Part shown: positions 1 to 8,833 of the stretch, one piece after another
Numbering within the stretch: the first letter of the stretch is position 1
Layout of the letters: each line of letters starts with the position of its first letter
Origin: Bacteroidia bacterium
Lineage (GTDB): Bacteria; Bacteroidota; Bacteroidia; Bacteroidales; Prolixibacteraceae
Direction: 5' to 3'
DNA: 64,000 bases
Assembly: GCA_026391315.1 (NCBI GenBank)
Contig: JAPLDT010000053.1
Location: 25,828 to 89,827 of the forward strand
Program-made: the position numbers and the translations under genes
Notes under the pieces: generated by a model
Seen by the model: only the letters and a program-made list of their open reading frames with translations
What the model was told of the DNA's origin: nothing
Databases searched by the model: none

Positions 1-407
1 ATTTTACTCCGTTTGAAGGATCCAAAGAGCAGGCGGCCAAAACTCTGAAAGAGCGGAACATCAGGTCGGTTGAATTTATCACCACACGAAATAGCCTTGA
101 GGTTTTGGAAGAATATGTGCAATTCTTTCACCACGAAGGATTTGTTGTTACCTTGGGCAGTGAGCACAATACACCTGCCATGGAGCCCATCGAACTTTTT
201 GCCCGCAAAAAAACGGAGCTTTCACCAGTTTTGAAAGAAATCAATTATCGGGGAGTCTGTCTGGTGGCAGCCCACCAATACCTCAATGCGACTGAAGGAG
301 TGGGTTATCTCGATCAAAGCGGAAAACCATTTTTGGACAGACGCGATCAGTTGGTCACCCTCGGAATGGCCCTCATTACCTACCTAAATCATACCAACCA
401 TGCATGA
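1..407 (+). CDS. Unknown protein, 3' part only (sugar-catabolism operon)
   Basis: The reading frame is open from base 3 through the TGA at 407, so this is the C-terminal ~134 residues of a gene that begins before the window. The TTG at 105 in the ORF track is internal. I do not recognise the family with certainty. The segment LGSEHNTPAMEPIELFA is vaguely like the end of PHP-type metal-dependent hydrolases, but that is a guess. Its stop overlaps the start of the following dehydrogenase gene by 8 nt, so the two are translationally coupled. Together with the SorE-like dehydrogenase downstream this suggests a role in sugar or polyol phosphate catabolism. Confidence 0.6.
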   Translation, partial: FTPFEGSKEQAAKTLKERNIRSVEFITTRNSLEVLEEYVQFFHHEGFVVTLGSEHNTPAMEPIELFARKKTELSPVLKEINYRGVCLVAAHQYLNATEGVGYLDQSGKPFLDRRDQLVTLGMALITYLNHTNHA

Positions 408-1584
408 CGAAATTGTAAAACACGTTCTGCCTGCCCTTCGGATGCAGGCATCCAGGGAAAATATTCTAAACATTCGTTTGGATAACAGCGAGGCAATTTT
501 AAAAACTGAGGATGAACAGGAGCTGAGAGATCTCCCTTTTATTCTGGATGATTCGACCATTTTGGTGGTTGATGAAACTACCAATCCCGCTGAAATTATC
601 TCCGATTTGGAGGTTAAGCTATCGATGTGGAGAGAAGAGCGATCCTATTATCCCGATTATGTATGGATTAGAGGAATCGGGCTGGTGGCGCTGGCGCCTA
701 ACGCTGCCCAGCTGGATGAAATGCTGGGTAAAGCGGAAGTTGACTATTCAATTGTACAGGGAAGATTATCAGACAAAATTACCATTGTAACCGGTGCCGC
801 CATGGGTTTTGGTGCAGGTATAGCGGAGATGCTGTTCCAGGAGGGCGCCAATGTGGTCATTGCCGACTGGAATGAGGAGGCCGGCAACCAGATGACTGAT
901 GCTCTAAATGAAGCGCTGACCAGCAACCGTGCCTTGTTTGTCAAGGTGGATGTCTCCGATGCGGCATCTGTTGAAAATTTAGTCGCTGCAACGGTCAAAC
1001 ACTTTGGTGGATTGGATCTGATTGTGAGCAATGCTGGGGTTTTAAGGGCCGGTGACCTCGATGAAATGACCCCTGAGAATTTTGATTTCATGACCAATGT
1101 CAATTACAAAGGTTATTTCCTTTGCGCGAAATACGCCTCGGCGGTGATGAAGATCCAGGCGAAATACAGGAAGGATTATTTTACGGATATCATCCAGATC
1201 AATTCGAAATCAGGATTGAAAGGGAGCAACAAGAATTTTGCCTATGCAGGCGGAAAGTTCGGCGGGATTGGCCTGACGCAATCTTTCGCCATGGAGTTAA
1301 TGCCTTACAAGATCAAGGTGAATTCTGTATGTCCCGGGAATTTCTTCGAAGGTCCGCTTTGGAGCGATCCTGATAAGGGTTTGTTTGTTCAATATTTGAA
1401 AGCGGGGAAAGTAGCCGGAGCAAAAACAATTGAGGATGTCAAAGCCTTTTACGAGGCGCAGGTTCCTGCGGGACGGGGATGCCGCGTCAAGGATGTATTC
1501 CGCGCGATCCTTTACATCATCGAACAGGAGTATGAGACTGGACAAGCCGTTCCTGTTACCGGCGGACAAAATATGTTGAACTGA
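400..1584 (+). CDS. Short-chain dehydrogenase with aldolase-like N-terminal remnant
   Basis: 394 aa. The SDR domain starts near residue 123: the nucleotide-binding motif TGAAMGFG, the NAG motif in SNAGVL, and the catalytic YAGGK (YxxxK) are all present. An NAD(P)-dependent alcohol/ketone oxidoreductase is therefore clear. The substrate is inferred: the next gene is SorE-like, so a sorbitol-6-phosphate 2-dehydrogenase type activity is a reasonable guess. The first ~120 residues are not SDR. The stretch IRGIGLVALAPNAAQ just before the SDR resembles the end of the aldolase half of bifunctional rhamnulose-1-phosphate aldolase/SDR proteins, but a full aldolase does not fit in this length. The start at 400 overlaps the upstream gene by 8 nt. 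Confidence 0.8.
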   Translation: MHDEIVKHVLPALRMQASRENILNIRLDNSEAILKTEDEQELRDLPFILDDSTILVVDETTNPAEIISDLEVKLSMWREERSYYPDYVWIRGIGLVALAPNAAQLDEMLGKAEVDYSIVQGRLSDKITIVTGAAMGFGAGIAEMLFQEGANVVIADWNEEAGNQMTDALNEALTSNRALFVKVDVSDAASVENLVAATVKHFGGLDLIVSNAGVLRAGDLDEMTPENFDFMTNVNYKGYFLCAKYASAVMKIQAKYRKDYFTDIIQINSKSGLKGSNKNFAYAGGKFGGIGLTQSFAMELMPYKIKVNSVCPGNFFEGPLWSDPDKGLFVQYLKAGKVAGAKTIEDVKAFYEAQVPAGRGCRVKDVFRAILYIIEQEYETGQAVPVTGGQNMLN

Positions 1585-1595
1585 TAAATAAAAAT

Positions 1596-1780
1596 GTTAC
1601 ACAGAGTTACACAGAGAAGCACAGAGTTACACAGAGGAATATATAAAATGAGGAATGAAAAGACTATAGGACTAGGGGACTAAGGGACTTGGAGAGAGAA
1701 ATTTAAAAAAATCAGATCACCGTTTTTTTTTACAGTAATCTCTGTGTAACTCTGTGCTTCTCTGTGAAACTCTGTGTAAG
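1596..1780. repeat. ACACAGAG palindromic interspersed element, copy 1
   Basis: The left arm is built of repeated GTTACACAGAG units and the right arm (about 1738-1780) is its near-perfect reverse complement (CTCTGTGTAACTCTGTG). The centre carries GGACT-type short direct repeats (gactaggggactaaggg). A second copy with the same arms and centre lies at 9706-9870, so this is an interspersed repeat family. The right arm reaches to 18 bp before the next start codon. Confidence 0.85.
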
Positions 1781-1798
1781 TTCTTAAAAAATCAAATT

Positions 1799-3067
1799 AT
1801 GAAAACAAAAGCGATCCGATTATACGGGAAGAAAGACCTTCGTTTGGAAGAGTTCGAACTTCCGGCCATCAAAGAGAACGAGATTTTGGCCAAAGTAATA
1901 TGCGACTCCATCTGCATGTCCTCCTACAAGGCGGCCTCTCAGGGTACTGATCACAAGCGCATCCCAAACGATGTAGCACAAAACCCGATCATCATTGGTC
2001 ATGAATTTGCCGGCGAACTGATCGAAATCGGTTCAAAATGGCAAAGCCAATTCAAACCCGGTGATAAATTCTCCATTCAGCCAGCGCTGAACTTTGCCGG
2101 TGGTCCAGTTGGTGTGCTGAGCGCCCCGGGTTATTCCTATCAGTTTATTGGCGGAGATGCCACCTATGTGATCATCCCGAATGAGGTGATGGAGCTGGGA
2201 GCATTGTTGCCCTTTTCGGGAGCAGGCTTTTACCCGGCATCACTGGCTGAACCGCTCTCCTGCGTGATCGGCGCCATGCATGCCAATTACCACATCACGC
2301 CCGGTTCCTACATCCACAACATGGAAATTGTTGCAGGAGGTAAAATGGCGATTTTGGCAGGTGTCGGCCCGATGGGGCTGGCTGCCATCAATTACGTACT
2401 GAATCGCGGGGACCGCAGACCCTCCCTTTTGGTGGTCACAGACATTGAACAATCGAGGCTCGACAGGGCTGCATCGCTTTATACTGTTGAATTTGCTGCT
2501 TCACGAGGAATTGATCTCCAATACATCAATACCTCAGGTTTTGCAGATCCTGTTAAGTCCCTAAAATTACTTACTGGTGATACCGGATACGACGATGTGT
2601 TCGTTTTTGCACCGGTAACTCCCGTGGTCGAGCAGGCAGATGCATTACTGGGTTTTGACGGATGTCTCAACTTCTTTGCAGGTCCTTCAAATCCTGAATT
2701 CAGTGCGAAAGTCAATTTTTACAATGTGCATTACGCTTATACCCATCTTGTTGGGACCAGTGGTGGCAATACCGACGATATGAAAGAGGCAATTCAACTG
2801 ATGTCGGATGGATTGGATCCTGCCGGACTGGTCACCCATATTGGGGGACTGAATGCCGTAATCGATGCGACCCTTCATCTTCCCGAAATCCCGGGAGGCA
2901 AAAAATTGATCTACAACCACATCGAAATGCCACTGACTCCCATCACCGATTTTGCAGAAAAAGGAAAATCAGATCCGCTCTTTGCCGAACTTGACCGGCT
3001 CTGCCAAAAGCACAATGGACTCTGGAACCTGGAAGCAGAGCGTTATCTTCTCAAAACGATTTCATAA
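1799..3067 (+). CDS. Zinc-binding alcohol dehydrogenase, L-sorbose-1-phosphate reductase-like
   Basis: 422 aa medium-chain dehydrogenase. The GroES-like N-terminal half contains GHEFAGELIEIG (the structural GHE motif). The Rossmann half carries AGVGPMG near residue 190, followed by an acidic VVTDIE strand end for the NAD(P) ribose. Overall sequence style and length match SorE-type L-sorbose-1-phosphate reductases, which make sorbitol-6-phosphate. The preceding SDR could then oxidise that to fructose-6-phosphate. The ATG at 1799 is preferred. The ORF track start at 1754 lies inside the palindromic repeat and adds a Cys-rich tail unrelated to the family. Substrate assignment is inference from family and neighbours. 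Confidence 0.8.
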   Translation: MKTKAIRLYGKKDLRLEEFELPAIKENEILAKVICDSICMSSYKAASQGTDHKRIPNDVAQNPIIIGHEFAGELIEIGSKWQSQFKPGDKFSIQPALNFAGGPVGVLSAPGYSYQFIGGDATYVIIPNEVMELGALLPFSGAGFYPASLAEPLSCVIGAMHANYHITPGSYIHNMEIVAGGKMAILAGVGPMGLAAINYVLNRGDRRPSLLVVTDIEQSRLDRAASLYTVEFAASRGIDLQYINTSGFADPVKSLKLLTGDTGYDDVFVFAPVTPVVEQADALLGFDGCLNFFAGPSNPEFSAKVNFYNVHYAYTHLVGTSGGNTDDMKEAIQLMSDGLDPAGLVTHIGGLNAVIDATLHLPEIPGGKKLIYNHIEMPLTPITDFAEKGKSDPLFAELDRLCQKHNGLWNLEAERYLLKTIS

Positions 3068-3102
3068 TCAGACTTAACTGTAATTTTCCACATTAAAATT
3101 TA

Positions 3103-3166
3103 CCACAATAGGCACATAGGTCACAATAGAATCCTATGTGACCTATGTGCCTATTGTGGTTTTTTT
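3103..3166. terminator. Long inverted repeat with T-tract, terminator
   Basis: Arms ccacaataggcacatagg and cctatgtgcctattgtgg pair over about 26 bp with a very short loop and one bulge. The right arm is followed by TTTTTTT. It sits 36 bp after the stop of the SorE-like gene, so it fits a strong intrinsic terminator of the sugar operon. Confidence 0.75.
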
Positions 3167-3292
3167 ATCAGGGTTGACGCATTGACCCGTTCACTTCGCT
3201 GAGTGCCCGAATTTCAAAAGTGAAAATAGTTAAGGTTGCCTTCATTTCCATTTTCCATAAAATTGTTAACTTTCAGCATCAATTGACGTGCT

Positions 3293-6280
3293 ATGGAAAA
3301 AGAGAAGCTTGACCAAATTTCGATCTCTTCGCTGTTTAAACGACGAAAAACCGACCGCGACATCTTCCAGGAACTGATGCCCAACAAAGTCAAGGAGGTA
3401 CTGCTATTTGCCACATTATACGATGCGTACTCCATTGAACGCGAGGGGCAGTTTTCAGACAAGATATTTGGCGAATACCTGCAGCTAAACCTCTATGCCG
3501 CGCCTCGTTTTACCAGTGTCAATACACCTGAGGATGTAGTCCAGACACTCAACTCCCGCCATTTCGATCTTATTATCATCATGGCAGGTGTTGACAAGGT
3601 GATGCCCATCAAAGTAGCTGAACTGATCCATGCGCACAAATCCAGAATACCCATCCTGCTGTTGGTCAACAACAACAATGATGTTGGCTATTTTAAGCGG
3701 TCAGCTGCCCAAGTCCCAGCCATCGACCGTGTCTTCGTCTGGAATGGCAATTCCAATATCTTCCTGGCCATGATCAAATACATCGAAGACAAGCGTAATG
3801 TCGATAGGGATACGGTACTTGGGGGAGTTCGGATTGTTCTGTTGGTCGAGGATTCAGTTAAATATTACTCCAGGTATCTGCCTCTGTTATTTTCCAGTGT
3901 TTTGACCCAGACACAGGCGCTTGTATCGGATGATTCGACCGATGAACTGCACAAAATATTCAAGTACAGGGCGCGACCAAAGATATTGTTGGTCAGTACC
4001 TACGAAGATGCGATTCAGATTATCAACAATTACAAGGATTTTCTCCTTTGCGTGATTTCGGACGTTAAGTTTGCCAAGGAGGGAGTCAACGATGAGGAAG
4101 CCGGAATTGAACTTTTAAAATATACCAAGAAGAGTTTAAAGTACCCGATTCCACTGCTTTTACAATCCCATGATATCGAAAATGCCAAAAGGGCCGAGGC
4201 AATCGGGGCGGGCTTTATTACCAAAAATTCGGATACCCTGTCACACGATATCCATGAGTTTATCAACTGCAAACTTGGGTTTGGGGATTTTATTTTCAAA
4301 GATAAAAAGGGAAACAAGATTGCCTGTGCCAGAAACCTTCATGAGTTTGAAGCGCTGGTCGCAAAGGTGCCGATGGAGTCGCTGTTGTTTCATGCCCGGG
4401 AAAATGGTTTCTCTACCTGGCTCATGGCCCGGGGCGAAATCAATATGGCAGAGCGGCTCATCCCGTACAAAGTCGAAGATTTCGAAGATACTGCGAGGCT
4501 GCGCGATTTTATTATTAGCGTATTTAGCGATGTCAGTGAAAAGAAGAACCGTGGACGGATAGTGAATTTCGATGCGAGTCTGATTGCCGGAAACCGATAT
4601 ATTGTCCGCATGGGACTCGGATCACTCGGTGGAAAGGGAAGGGGTCTGGCCTTTATGAGCAATTTGCTGGAGAACATCGATATGAAGGCGATTCTTCCTG
4701 GAATAAACATCCGGATGCCTGCCACATCCATCATCGGAGCCATCGAATTCGATAAGTTTTTGGAGTCGAACAATCTGTTTGAACTGGCCTTTCATACTGC
4801 CGATCAGGAGCGTATTAAAGATGCATTCTTAGCAGGTGATTTGGGTATCTCTCTGAAGGATAAGTTAATGCAATACATCCATCAGATCGGTCAACCGCTG
4901 GCGGTTCGCTCGTCCGGATTGTTTGAAGACTCACTGTTGCAACCCTTTTCAGGTGTTTACGATACCTACCTCATTCCGAACAACCATCCCGATCCGGAGA
5001 TTCGGTTCGAACAGCTGCAAAATGCAATAAAACTGATCTATGCCTCCGTCTTCAGCAACGATGCGCGCTCCTATTTTCAAGCCATCAACTACAAAATTGA
5101 AGAGGAGAAAATGGCTATCATCATTCAACCGGTGGTCGGACATGAACACAACGGAAAATTTTATGTCGATATCAGCGGAATAGCGCAATCCTACAACTAT
5201 TATCCCTATTCCTACATGCAGCCCGAAGACGGTTTTGCCGTGGCTGCCATGGGACTGGGGCAGGCAGTCTCGGGAGGTGAGAAGGCATTCCGGTTTTGTC
5301 CGAAATATCCGGCCATGAATGTTGGTTCCATCTCGGATCAGGTTCGGGATACCCAAAGGGAATTCTATGCCATCGATTTGACGCACAATGAGTTTGATAT
5401 GTTTCAGGAAGGCGAATTGGCAGCTATCCGTAAGTTTCCTGTCTCTGCTGCCGAAAAAGATGGGGTCATCGATCAATGCGTCTCTACCTATGACATGGAA
5501 AACGAAGTGATCCTGCCTGGCATAGGATCCAGGGGGCCCCGGGTCGTGGACTTTGCCAATCTGCTGAAATACAACCAGGCGCCGATGGCCGATTCCCTGC
5601 TTGCTTTGATGAAACTGTTTCAGCAGGCGATGGGTTCACCGGTTGAAATGGAATTCGCCATCGATCTGAAAAAGGGAGACAATGGCTGGCCCACCTTTTA
5701 TCTGCTCCAATTGAAACCGCTTATCCGCCGTGAGGATGACATAGAAATTGATCTTGACGAACTTGACAGGAGTGATCTCGTCCTACTCTCCCAAAAGGGA
5801 ATGGGCAATGGAAAGATCAAAGGAATCCATGATGTTTTGTATGTCGACATCACTCGTTTCGATAGAACCAGAACCAAAGAAATTGCCGCTGAAATCCTGG
5901 AATTCAATAAGCTTCTGTGCAATGAAGATCGGAAGTATGTATTGATCGGTCCCGGCAGGTGGGGCACACGGGATGAGTATACGGGTATCCCAGTCAGATG
6001 GGCACACATCAACAATGCCAAAGTAATCGTTGAAATTGGATTGCCGGATTTTCCTCTGGATGCATCACTTGGGTCCCATTTTTTCCACAATGTAACCTCC
6101 ATGAATGTTGGCTATTTCTCAGTTCCGGTGGTCGATGGAAATGAATTTGTCAACATGAAATTGCTGGATGAGCAAAAATTGATTCAGGAAGGGAAATTTG
6201 TGAGATGGGTTCGCTTCGAAAATGATTTGGAAGTGTTGATGGATGGGCGGAAAAGAACAGCGGTGGTGAGAATGAAGTAA
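3293..6280 (+). CDS. Receiver-domain / PEP-pyruvate-binding (PPDK N-domain) fusion protein
   Basis: 995 aa. Residues ~30-150 look like a degenerate response-regulator fold. Residues ~180-330 look like a fuller receiver, with LLVEDS, the acceptor-type Asp in VISDVKF and the conserved Lys in FITKNS. Residues ~435-800 are a PEP-synthase/PPDK ATP-grasp nucleotide-binding domain, with the glycine-rich LGSLGGKGRGLAF and PLAVRSSGLFEDSLLQPFSG. The C-terminal ~180 residues contain the unusual GPGRWGTRDEYTGI block. I see no phosphohistidine swivel motif and no PEP/pyruvate TIM barrel, so it is not a complete PEP synthase. A phosphorylation-controlled ATP-dependent phosphotransferase is possible. The true substrate is unknown. 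It is a single gene flanked by terminator-like palindromes. Confidence 0.8.
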   Translation: MEKEKLDQISISSLFKRRKTDRDIFQELMPNKVKEVLLFATLYDAYSIEREGQFSDKIFGEYLQLNLYAAPRFTSVNTPEDVVQTLNSRHFDLIIIMAGVDKVMPIKVAELIHAHKSRIPILLLVNNNNDVGYFKRSAAQVPAIDRVFVWNGNSNIFLAMIKYIEDKRNVDRDTVLGGVRIVLLVEDSVKYYSRYLPLLFSSVLTQTQALVSDDSTDELHKIFKYRARPKILLVSTYEDAIQIINNYKDFLLCVISDVKFAKEGVNDEEAGIELLKYTKKSLKYPIPLLLQSHDIENAKRAEAIGAGFITKNSDTLSHDIHEFINCKLGFGDFIFKDKKGNKIACARNLHEFEALVAKVPMESLLFHARENGFSTWLMARGEINMAERLIPYKVEDFEDTARLRDFIISVFSDVSEKKNRGRIVNFDASLIAGNRYIVRMGLGSLGGKGRGLAFMSNLLENIDMKAILPGINIRMPATSIIGAIEFDKFLESNNLFELAFHTADQERIKDAFLAGDLGISLKDKLMQYIHQIGQPLAVRSSGLFEDSLLQPFSGVYDTYLIPNNHPDPEIRFEQLQNAIKLIYASVFSNDARSYFQAINYKIEEEKMAIIIQPVVGHEHNGKFYVDISGIAQSYNYYPYSYMQPEDGFAVAAMGLGQAVSGGEKAFRFCPKYPAMNVGSISDQVRDTQREFYAIDLTHNEFDMFQEGELAAIRKFPVSAAEKDGVIDQCVSTYDMENEVILPGIGSRGPRVVDFANLLKYNQAPMADSLLALMKLFQQAMGSPVEMEFAIDLKKGDNGWPTFYLLQLKPLIRREDDIEIDLDELDRSDLVLLSQKGMGNGKIKGIHDVLYVDITRFDRTRTKEIAAEILEFNKLLCNEDRKYVLIGPGRWGTRDEYTGIPVRWAHINNAKVIVEIGLPDFPLDASLGSHFFHNVTSMNVGYFSVPVVDGNEFVNMKLLDEQKLIQEGKFVRWVRFENDLEVLMDGRKRTAVVRMK

Positions 6281-6296
6281 GGTGCAATTTTTTTTT

Positions 6297-6425
6297 CATT
6301 GCCGTCTGCTTTAGCTGACGGAGCAGAAATGTTAATAAAAAGGGGGCTTTAGCCAAACAAACATGTTTTGGCTAAAGCCCTCTGGAATTTTGGATTGTAA
6401 ACCGTCAGCTAAAGCAGACGGCAAT
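6297..6425. repeat. Nested palindromic REP-like element
   Basis: The outer arms gccgtctgctttagctgacgg and accgtcagctaaagcagacggc enclose an inner hairpin (gggctttagccaaa / ttttggctaaagccctc). It lies between two convergent genes. It could act as a bidirectional terminator, and its structure is like REP/RAYT-associated elements. No transposase is in the window. Confidence 0.75.
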
Positions 6426-6458
6426 GAAAAGAGAAAATGTTTTACTGGCACCAATGAA

Positions 6459-7223
6459 CTATAAATAAAAAAAGTGTTTCAGGAACAGTGCAGCCTCCTC
6501 TCCACGCAGGTTATAGAACTCTTCCAAAAAAGAATTGAAAGGTTTTTGACCCTGTTCTGCGATACTTTTTGCACTTGAAGTTAGGTCTGCAAATTCTATG
6601 GTTACCGTTCGTTTTGGCAGGAAGAAAATCAAATTTGCCAGGACTAAAAAAAGGCCTTTCAACAATTGCATGAAAAAATCGGGTGATTTACCTGTCCTGG
6701 CTTTCGACCACATGCTACCCCACAATCCCGTGATGCGAACGCCAATAACCTGAACATCTTCAGGTAACTTATTCACGATGTGATAGGCCGATTTTTTATT
6801 ATAAATTTTCTCAAACCCCTGTCCGGCAATTTGCCCACTGGGGTATAGAATGATGTTTTGTCCGCGCTTAAACCCTTTGATGGCTGATCGGGTTATTACT
6901 TTTAAAACCTGTGTATCCCGGCTGCCGTTTTCAAGATCGCTGACCCTTACGGCACCCAACCGTCTGAAAAATGTCTTCGCAACCGGAATGTCAAAATACT
7001 TTTCCGACATGACCGGAGTCACCGTTGAGAAGCGGTAAATATGGCTTACCAGGATAACTGGATCAATCAATGCCTGATGGTTGGGTAAAATAAAGGCAGG
7101 CGAATTTTTGGTGAAAACGTCGGATCCCTGGACCAAAATTTTGTAACGTGAACGTAGTATCAACCTGACAGTGAAAGCTATAGTTTTGGAAAATAGGTGA
7201 AAGAAGAAGCTGGGTTTTTTCAT
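6459..7223 (-). CDS. PlsC-type 1-acyl-glycerol-phosphate acyltransferase family protein
   Basis: 254 aa. The acyltransferase HX4D motif is visible as NHQALID near residue 52. A second block reads LYPSGQ where the family usually has FPEGT, so the usual Glu is replaced by Ser. A C-terminal hydrophobic segment (GLFLVLANLIFFLPK) suggests membrane association. It probably transfers acyl groups to a lysophospholipid or related acceptor. The exact acceptor cannot be told. It is divergent from the UMF1 transporter gene (about 200 bp between start codons). The start at 7223 is the first ATG that gives the family-like N-terminus. Confidence 0.75.
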   Translation of the reverse strand: MKKPSFFFHLFSKTIAFTVRLILRSRYKILVQGSDVFTKNSPAFILPNHQALIDPVILVSHIYRFSTVTPVMSEKYFDIPVAKTFFRRLGAVRVSDLENGSRDTQVLKVITRSAIKGFKRGQNIILYPSGQIAGQGFEKIYNKKSAYHIVNKLPEDVQVIGVRITGLWGSMWSKARTGKSPDFFMQLLKGLFLVLANLIFFLPKRTVTIEFADLTSSAKSIAEQGQKPFNSFLEEFYNLRGEEAALFLKHFFYL

Positions 7224-7388
7224 CCGTTAGATTTTGTCTCAATATTTCAGTATCGAACGTTTTAATTAAATTTTCATCCGCACTTCTGTTGCTGAATATA
7301 TATTCATCCTTCAAAAATAGCAACTATGTGTATATAAGACAACTTCATGGCGAGATATGTGATTGGTAGAATCATATCCAATAATTAA

Positions 7389-7396
7389 TATATTTG
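7389..7396 (+). promoter_or_regulatory. TAnnTTTG -7 box upstream of the UMF1 transporter
   Basis: TATATTTG matches the Bacteroidota -7 consensus exactly and lies 25 bp before the ATG at 7421. No TTG is found at the expected 19-20 bp upstream, so only the -7 half is supported. The box overlaps the TTG start proposed by the ORF track (7394), which argues for the ATG at 7421. Confidence 0.4.
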
Positions 7397-7420
7397 TATA
7401 GGACTCTAAAACTAACTAAA

Positions 7421-8833
7421 ATGACGAGACCCATTTTACCTGTAAATTCCCCTAAGGTTATAAATGCCTGGTGTTCATACGACATCGCGAATTCAGCCTA
7501 CATTTTAAGTGTCAATACGGTGTTGTACCCGATATTCTACCAGGAGGCGACAAAATCTTCTTTTGGTTCAGAAATGGTGCGGTTTATGGGTATGACCATC
7601 AAGAATACCGTCTTGTATGAATATGCCATCGCGCTTGGTTACTTGTTGGTTATATTTCTGACTTTGTCCCTTTCGGGGATTGCCGATATGGGAGGCTACC
7701 GGAAGCGGTTTATGCAGTTTTTTACCTTGCTGGGTTCACTGGCTTGTATGGGATTGTACGGTTTTACCGGTGCCAATTTAGGATTGGGGCTTCTCCTTCC
7801 AATGCTGGCCGTACTCGGGTTCGCAGGTTCCCTGGTCTACTACAATTCATTTCTGCCAATGATTGCCACACCCGATCAGCACGACCGCATCAGCGCCAGG
7901 GGCTTTTCTTTCGGTTATGCAGGCAGTATGTTGTTGCTGATTTTCAATATTTTCTCGTTGCAGAATTACCAGATGTTCGGATTTGCAGATAAAATGGAAG
8001 CCATCAGGTTTTCATTCATTGAGGTTGGAATCTGGTGGTTGGCCGTCTCGCAAATAGCTTTCTACTATTTACGGGAGGAGCGCAAAAAGGTTCAATTGGA
8101 CAGAACGATTTTCGCCAAAGGATTTCATGAAATTTTTAAAGTGTTGGGTTATATCAAAAGACACAAATCGATGTACCGGTTTCTGCTCTCCTTTTTCTTT
8201 TTCAGTATGGGTGTGCAAACTGTCATTATCATAGCGTCCCTTTTTGGCAAAGCAGAACTTGGGATCACGGATACCAAACTGATCATGACGATCCTGATTA
8301 TCCAATTGGTAGCAATTATAGGGGCTTTTATATTTGGAAGGGTTTCTTCCCGTTTTGGGAACAAAACTTCACTTTTGTGGATGCTTTCAATTTGGATATT
8401 TATCTGTTTTTTAGCCTATTTGGTTCACAATGAATACCAGTTTTATGTTTTGGCCGCTTTGGTTGGCCTTGTCCTGGGAGGAATTCAATCTCAGGCACGT
8501 TCAACATGGTCAAAATTGATTCCATCCGGTACCACAGATACTGCCTCCTATTTTAGTTTTTATGACAGCACGGAAAAACTGGCCATCGTTATTGGAATGT
8601 TCGGGTTTGGGCTCATTGAACAACTTACAGGCAGCATGCGGAACAGCACATTGTTACTTTCCCTGTTTTTTATCGTAAGCTTTGTTATTATCGCGGTTAC
8701 AAAACTGAAAATCCGTAGCAGCCTTGATCCTGGTCTACTTTGTCGGGCCTACCATGCCAAAACCGGTTCTGAACCAAAATCTGCCAACCATCCAGGGGAG
8801 CGTTACAAATTATGTAGCCTCCATGGAAAGTAA
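7421..8833 (+). CDS. MFS transporter, UMF1 family
   Basis: 470 aa integral membrane protein with about 12 hydrophobic segments. The N-terminal NAWCSYDIANSAY is the hallmark of the UMF1 (Atg22-like) branch of the major facilitator superfamily. The substrate is not known for this family. The last ~37 residues (after KLKIRS) are not hydrophobic, look random and lie in the region that codes in another frame for the next protein. The original stop may have been lost, extending the ORF. It overlaps the hydrolase gene by 80 nt and is probably co-transcribed with it. Confidence 0.85.
   Translation: MTRPILPVNSPKVINAWCSYDIANSAYILSVNTVLYPIFYQEATKSSFGSEMVRFMGMTIKNTVLYEYAIALGYLLVIFLTLSLSGIADMGGYRKRFMQFFTLLGSLACMGLYGFTGANLGLGLLLPMLAVLGFAGSLVYYNSFLPMIATPDQHDRISARGFSFGYAGSMLLLIFNIFSLQNYQMFGFADKMEAIRFSFIEVGIWWLAVSQIAFYYLREERKKVQLDRTIFAKGFHEIFKVLGYIKRHKSMYRFLLSFFFFSMGVQTVIIIASLFGKAELGITDTKLIMTILIIQLVAIIGAFIFGRVSSRFGNKTSLLWMLSIWIFICFLAYLVHNEYQFYVLAALVGLVLGGIQSQARSTWSKLIPSGTTDTASYFSFYDSTEKLAIVIGMFGFGLIEQLTGSMRNSTLLLSLFFIVSFVIIAVTKLKIRSSLDPGLLCRAYHAKTGSEPKSANHPGERYKLCSLHGK

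Noticed and set aside
1754-1798. Upstream start of the zinc dehydrogenase ORF
   Set aside because: It begins inside the palindromic repeat and gives a Cys-rich leader (LLCETLCKFLKNQI) not expected in the family; ATG at 1799 is used.
3293-6280. Calling this gene PEP synthase (ppsA)
   Set aside because: The phosphohistidine and PEP/pyruvate-barrel domains are not seen, and receiver-like domains occupy the N-terminus.
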